Below the pieces are notes generated by a model. That model worked only from the letters and a program-made list of their open reading frames with translations. It was not told the origin of the DNA and made no database searches. From JAEZKC01 sp046546375 (GTDB lineage: Bacteria; Fibrobacterota; Chitinivibrionia; Chitinivibrionales; Chitinispirillaceae), in assembly GCA_046546375.1 (NCBI GenBank), contig JBKGXV010000002.1:67733-131732 (forward strand): a DNA stretch of 64,000 nucleotides. Reading direction: 5' to 3'. A program made the translations under genes and the position numbers. The first letter of the stretch is position 1. Every line of letters begins with the position of its first letter. This document shows positions 59,654-64,000 of this stretch, piece after piece.

Positions 59654-62600
59654 ATGAACAAAACGATTCTCCTGATAGTTATCGCCGCGCTTTCTGCATT
59701 CAGCTCACAGGCCCGCACACTTCATCAGCTCGATCCCGACAATCCCTACTATGTCTCCGCTTCCTTTTTTACAGAATATATCAATTATGCCTGTGAAGTC
59801 CTGTCCGAAGTCGATTTCAAAGCCGATTCTTTACATGCGTTTGTCAAAAAGTATGATCTTCTCTACAGTTACGGTCACGGCGATACTTCACAGGTGGCCG
59901 AATATATCCTCACACGACCTTCGGAATTTGTAAAACGGGCGTGTTCGCTTCGTGATTCGCTGCCCTTGATGTTTGAAAATGATCCCTACAGTTTCGACTC
60001 TTCGGAAGAACCCGATACGTCCATGCTTCATAAATCCCCTGTTCTTATTTCCATGAGCCTGAATCTGCTCATGAAATGTGCTGCGAATTATCATGTATAC
60101 AGTCAGCTGCTCTCTTTTGATCCTCTTTCCTTTGATAAAAGCAGGCTGATGTCTTCACCTCACACACTGTTTCTTGATCAGAGTATCATGAACACTCTGA
60201 TTCCCGATACTGCTTACCAGGAAAAAATCGCTCAAATGGCAAAAGGCGAGATGAAGTTTTCTGATACGGAAAAATACTCGCTGATTGTCGATCAGCTAAG
60301 GTGTCTTTTCCGTGACAGCGAGTTTGTTTCCCGTATGTCCGAAGACCCCATGCTTGCGCTGCTGTTCTTCCCCTATGCGGCGTCTCCATCCAGAGAAAGT
60401 TTGGAGCATATTTCCTCTCTGAATTACTTCGATTCGCTTACAAGTGCCGATTCTCTGTTTTTTAATCTTGACCGGCGTGCAGTCATATCCGGAAAGGAGT
60501 ACGGAAACAGAGTGCTCAAGCATCACTTTTCAATGCTGAGCTCGTGGATGAGAAGGTTTAAAGACAGTGTGGAAAGCAATAAATACACGGTCTTTACCCA
60601 AAAACAGGTTGAGGAGACCAGAAACGCTCTTCAAAGCGCCATGTCGGCGTACAAATCCTCAGAAATGAGAATGGGGTACATGCAGAAAACTGTTGAAGAG
60701 TTCATCCGAATGCTGGAAAGACGCACGTTGGGATCTGTAAAAGTGGTGCGGTTTGCTGAGATAAAAACAGATGAGGTAATTGATTCGGCACAGGGAGAAA
60801 ACCCTGAGGGCTGCACCTATTACGGGAATATGGGAAACGTCATTTCTGTTGCACATGATAATGAAAACCTGTGGGCGGGAACGGATCGCGGACTGGTGCG
60901 GATCGACGGTCTCGGCAGAAGAAACGTGTATAACCGGTGCAATTCCGACCTTCCCTACAATGTGGTCCTTTCTTTGACTGTTCAGAAGGAAAAACTCTGG
61001 GTGGGTACGAGGCATAAGGGGGTGTGCAGTTTTGATGGTGAGAACTGGGATGTGATGAATGCTGATTCCCTGGATACTTACTCTTTGGGCGGAGTTAAGT
61101 TGCTTTCTTCCGGGTCTGGAGATGTGGTATGGGCCGGACGGTGGGATGGGGGGCTGCTGAAAATCGATGGCGATGATACGGTTTCTTTTACCGAAAAGAA
61201 CTCTCCCTTTCCCCAGTACAAAGCTGATGCATTGGCTGCAGGTCACGATGGTACCGTATGGATGGGGGTTCGTAACGGTATCGGAAGTTTCGACGGTGAA
61301 GAATGGAGGTTTGTTGATTCTTCTGAATTCAAGGGACTTAGGGGTTATGTCGAGGCTATGGCCATCGACTCAAGCGGAAATGTGTGGTTTTCTGCAGACA
61401 GCCTTATTTTCTGTTATGACGGCACAGAATGGGAGAAATATGAATACCCCTGTTTCAGAGAGAGACGTACCGCAATTACCTGTATGGCAGTTGATTTCCA
61501 AAACCGGATCTGGGTCGGAACCAGAAAGGGCCTGTATTCCTATAACAGCGAGTCATGGGCATTGTATCCGGAATTTGAAAAATATGGAATCAACGATATC
61601 GGTTTTTGTGACTCGGGCAACACCTGGATCGCAACAGGAAGGGGACTGTTCAGCATTGACAGCACACAAACTGTCTGCACAAGAGTGGGATTGAGCTCTC
61701 GTGAGTTTCCCGGTGAACCCCAATGCATGGGAGTTGACAGAGACGGTAACTTTACAATGATCGATTCCGACGGAATCGCAGCGTACATAAATGGTCGTTG
61801 GGAATTGTCGCCCATTACAGAAACGAATTCTGATAATCAGAAGCAATATCACAGATCTCCTTCACATTACGGGTATGCCCGCCAAATTTTATGGGACCGC
61901 GATTCAACTCTCTGGATCGTCTCCGGTGACAGCGGCGTCTTCCGATATGACAGCTCGGGGCTGAGTTATTTCGAATATCCAGGCAAGAGAGGGTTTGATG
62001 AGATAAAACGCATGGCAGTTGATTCTTCCGATAATCTGTGGTTTGCAAATTATGGGGGGCTTTTGCATTGCAACAAAGACAGCTGTGCTGTCGTAAAAGT
62101 GGGGAAGAATGGCTCGGATTTCGGTGAAATAAGATCTCTGCAGGTTGATGGCACTGGAAAACTATGGGTAGGCACTCGAAAGGGAATCGGGGTTTATGAT
62201 GAAGGGGATTGGGTAAGGTATGATTCACTCAATTCTAAACTTCCCATTAATGATGCCTGGCCACTTGCGTTCAGAAACGGGGTGGTCTGGATTGCCGCAG
62301 AGCGCAGTGGGCTGGTCTCTTTCGATGGGAAAAAGTGGAAAGCCTACGATGTCTGGAATTCCGGCCTTCTTTCCAATACCGTATTCTCTGTGAATTTCGA
62401 CAGAGATGGAAACCTCTGGGCAGCAACCGATTACGGCCTTTCGCGTTTTGACGGAAAGGAATGGTACAGTTACAATTCAGCGAATACATCCATGTCCGGC
62501 AGCTACGTCAACAATTTTGTGATTAGTTCTTCCGATAACATCTGGATCTATACTCACAGCGGCGGTCTGATGAGGGAAAGGCGGGAATCTTTTATCAAAA

Positions 62601-63853
62601 AGGGTGCACTCGATTCCCCGGACCCACGCCCGGAGGAATCGCCCGATCACTGGTATCTTAAATCTCTCTTCACGGGTGATCCTGTTCTGGCAATGAAATA
62701 CATAAACAAAGCGATCCGCATGGACAAGAGCAAGGGGGAATACTACTCCAGACGTGCGGAAGTCTATGCTGCCACAAAAAAGTACAAAAAGGCCATCAAA
62801 GATGCTAACAGGGCTATCAAATCGGGAGTGCAGGATGATGAACTGTACTTTACCAGAGGTGTTTCGTTTCATGTTCAGAATATGTTCAGAAAAGCATATG
62901 ATGACTACACTGCTGCAATCGCTTTGGACTCCAATGATGCCAAAACGTATGCAAACAGAGCAGACTGCAGCAGGCGTTTTGAAAACTATGCGCAAGCAGT
63001 CAGAGATTATTCACAGGCGCTTCGATTCGCAGAAGACAAAGACTCGACCAATTTTCTGGTTCTGCGGGCTGAAATGTATATGGTTCTCGACAGTTTGAAA
63101 AAAGCCGAGCAGGATATCGACCGAGCTTTTAGTAGAGGAGACGCAAGACTTGCAAGCCTGACAACCCGCGCAGCACTCAGGCTCAAAAAAGAGGAGTATG
63201 ATTCCGCAATATGCGACTATTCCGAGGCGCTGAAGATGGACAGCACTCTTTTGGGGGCGTATAACAACAGGGGCTATGCTTATTTCAAAAAGGGTGTTAT
63301 GCAGAAAGCTTTCGAAGACTTTACCGAAGCATTGGCCATTGATTCTGATGATGTCAATACTTTGATAAACAGAGGAGGTGCATTGGCCGAACTTGAAAAG
63401 TATGATGAGGCTCTGGAAGATCTGAATAAAGCCGTGCGGCTGGAGAAAAAAAGTGTATCCGCTCTCACCAACAGAGGCATTGTCTACAGTAAAAAAGGAA
63501 AGCTCAAAAGGGCATACAAAGACTTCCGTAAAGCCTATGCCATCGATTCCACCAATACCGATCTGATCAATTCAATGGGCATCACCCTGATCAAGCAGAA
63601 AAAGTTCGATGACGCTATCGAGATGCTCAATAAAGCGGTGAAGCTCGATGAATCCTGCGGTGATGTCTACTACAATATCGCCTGCGCCTATTCAAACAAG
63701 AAGCAGCCTGATTTGTGTATCAAGTTCCTGCGCAAAGCTTTTGAAAACGGATATGATGATTTTGAGCATCTGAGGGGAGATGATGATTTCGATTTCGTAA
63801 GAGAGAGCAGGGAGTACAAAGCATTGATTGATGAGTTTGATAAAGACGATTAA
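59654..63853 (+). CDS. Giant exported propeller-TPR protein
   Basis: From the ATG at 59654 (AAAGG 8 nt upstream) the product is 1399 residues; 46 more codons are open upstream but look non-coding. A signal peptide (MNKTILLIVIAALSAFSSQA) is followed by a mainly helical region (about 20-385), then some 12-14 two-component-regulator-propeller repeats (about 394-970), each with an L/V-W-x-G/A-T-x-x-G-L/V core (LWAGTDRGLVRI, LWVGTRHKGVCSF, IWVGTRKGLYSY, LWAATDYGLSRF). About eleven TPR units follow (about 995-1370) with a charged end (FEHLRGDDDFDFV). There is no kinase or other enzyme domain, unlike hybrid two-component sensors that carry this propeller. Probably a periplasmic or surface scaffold or carbohydrate sensor. 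Confidence 0.82.
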   Translation: MNKTILLIVIAALSAFSSQARTLHQLDPDNPYYVSASFFTEYINYACEVLSEVDFKADSLHAFVKKYDLLYSYGHGDTSQVAEYILTRPSEFVKRACSLRDSLPLMFENDPYSFDSSEEPDTSMLHKSPVLISMSLNLLMKCAANYHVYSQLLSFDPLSFDKSRLMSSPHTLFLDQSIMNTLIPDTAYQEKIAQMAKGEMKFSDTEKYSLIVDQLRCLFRDSEFVSRMSEDPMLALLFFPYAASPSRESLEHISSLNYFDSLTSADSLFFNLDRRAVISGKEYGNRVLKHHFSMLSSWMRRFKDSVESNKYTVFTQKQVEETRNALQSAMSAYKSSEMRMGYMQKTVEEFIRMLERRTLGSVKVVRFAEIKTDEVIDSAQGENPEGCTYYGNMGNVISVAHDNENLWAGTDRGLVRIDGLGRRNVYNRCNSDLPYNVVLSLTVQKEKLWVGTRHKGVCSFDGENWDVMNADSLDTYSLGGVKLLSSGSGDVVWAGRWDGGLLKIDGDDTVSFTEKNSPFPQYKADALAAGHDGTVWMGVRNGIGSFDGEEWRFVDSSEFKGLRGYVEAMAIDSSGNVWFSADSLIFCYDGTEWEKYEYPCFRERRTAITCMAVDFQNRIWVGTRKGLYSYNSESWALYPEFEKYGINDIGFCDSGNTWIATGRGLFSIDSTQTVCTRVGLSSREFPGEPQCMGVDRDGNFTMIDSDGIAAYINGRWELSPITETNSDNQKQYHRSPSHYGYARQILWDRDSTLWIVSGDSGVFRYDSSGLSYFEYPGKRGFDEIKRMAVDSSDNLWFANYGGLLHCNKDSCAVVKVGKNGSDFGEIRSLQVDGTGKLWVGTRKGIGVYDEGDWVRYDSLNSKLPINDAWPLAFRNGVVWIAAERSGLVSFDGKKWKAYDVWNSGLLSNTVFSVNFDRDGNLWAATDYGLSRFDGKEWYSYNSANTSMSGSYVNNFVISSSDNIWIYTHSGGLMRERRESFIKKGALDSPDPRPEESPDHWYLKSLFTGDPVLAMKYINKAIRMDKSKGEYYSRRAEVYAATKKYKKAIKDANRAIKSGVQDDELYFTRGVSFHVQNMFRKAYDDYTAAIALDSNDAKTYANRADCSRRFENYAQAVRDYSQALRFAEDKDSTNFLVLRAEMYMVLDSLKKAEQDIDRAFSRGDARLASLTTRAALRLKKEEYDSAICDYSEALKMDSTLLGAYNNRGYAYFKKGVMQKAFEDFTEALAIDSDDVNTLINRGGALAELEKYDEALEDLNKAVRLEKKSVSALTNRGIVYSKKGKLKRAYKDFRKAYAIDSTNTDLINSMGITLIKQKKFDDAIEMLNKAVKLDESCGDVYYNIACAYSNKKQPDLCIKFLRKAFENGYDDFEHLRGDDDFDFVRESREYKALIDEFDKDD

Positions 63854-64000
63854 AAACAACCTGCAGCGGGGAAGTGATTACAAAGATATTCCGTTCAAAA
63901 AAGAGCGGATATTACAATTGGAGTAGGTTAATCTGTATTCATGGGCGGAGATCACTCTTTAGAGGTGATTTACTCTCCGGGCGTGAATCCGGGGAAGCAG
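63854..64000. other. Intergenic end of window with a nested hairpin
   Basis: No gene is visible. CGGAG-ATCAC (63946-63955) can pair with GTGAT (63964-63968) and CTCCG (63975-63979), leaving an internal bulge; a TCAC/GTGA core echoes the repeats near 56.3 kb. The next gene lies beyond the window. Confidence 0.4.

Noticed and set aside
1..64000. CRISPR arrays, IS elements, tRNA or rRNA genes
   Set aside because: No regularly spaced repeats, transposase motifs, cloverleaf patterns or rRNA blocks were seen.

Overview
The window looks like chromosome from a Gram-negative, diderm bacterium. It encodes a Kdo transferase (waaA), a secretin-based type IV pilus system, lipoproteins, outer-membrane beta-barrels and RseP. 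Several traits recall the Fibrobacterota (Chitinivibrionia-like): large surface proteins with a FlgD-like C-terminal domain, a giant propeller-TPR protein, a GH57 enzyme paired with DUF4912, and a eukaryote-type PurB. The phylum is an inference from gene content. No rRNA, tRNA, CRISPR array, insertion sequence or prophage was seen, and gene packing is dense.

Layout. 1-9 kb: a partial unknown gene, a fasciclin lipoprotein, a ZIP metal transporter, a missed 57-residue gene, beta-barrel proteins, the GH57/DUF4912 pair, and a two-gene outer-membrane protein/lipoprotein unit. 9-18 kb: a long co-directional run. Its first five genes (REC-GAF-GGDEF cyclase, waaA, holA, truA, htrA) are chained by four successive 4-nt ATGA overlaps; a DUF4321 protein, gatA, an NlpC/P60 lipoprotein and pheA follow. 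18-24 kb: rpmB, a CDP-alcohol phosphatidyltransferase, a 1499-residue surface protein and trxB. 24.8-33.3 kb (minus strand): the conserved rplM-rpsI / rpsB-tsf-pyrH-frr / uppS-cdsA-dxr-rseP block. 33.5-36.3 kb: HDOD, a short HD-GYP-N-like protein and a PilZ protein. 36.3-42.2 kb: a prepilin-like protein and pilM-N-O-(AMIN-PilP)-Q. 42.4-49.7 kb: anaerobic nrdD-nrdG, a PHP phosphatase, purB, a TPR protein and a YhcC-type radical SAM protein.

The most interesting region is 49.7-57.6 kb. A sigma-54 activator with a cysteine-rich PAS domain is divergent from an apparent operon: thioredoxin, a CoA-disulfide-reductase/rhodanese/TusA triple fusion, and a DsrE-family protein. Between them lie a good -24/-12 promoter and a nearby inverted repeat GTTGCACA-N8-TGTGCAAC, as expected for an enhancer-controlled sulfane-sulfur/redox regulon. 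Downstream come a glyoxalase-fold protein carrying about 460 residues of acidic disordered sequence, a family of palindromes whose stems carry Shine-Dalgarno and anti-Shine-Dalgarno octamers, and a cysteine desulfurase broken by three indels.

The end of the window has a D-lactate-dehydrogenase-like enzyme, a class I glutamine amidotransferase and a roughly 1400-residue propeller-TPR protein. All assignments come from reading motifs; no database search was possible.
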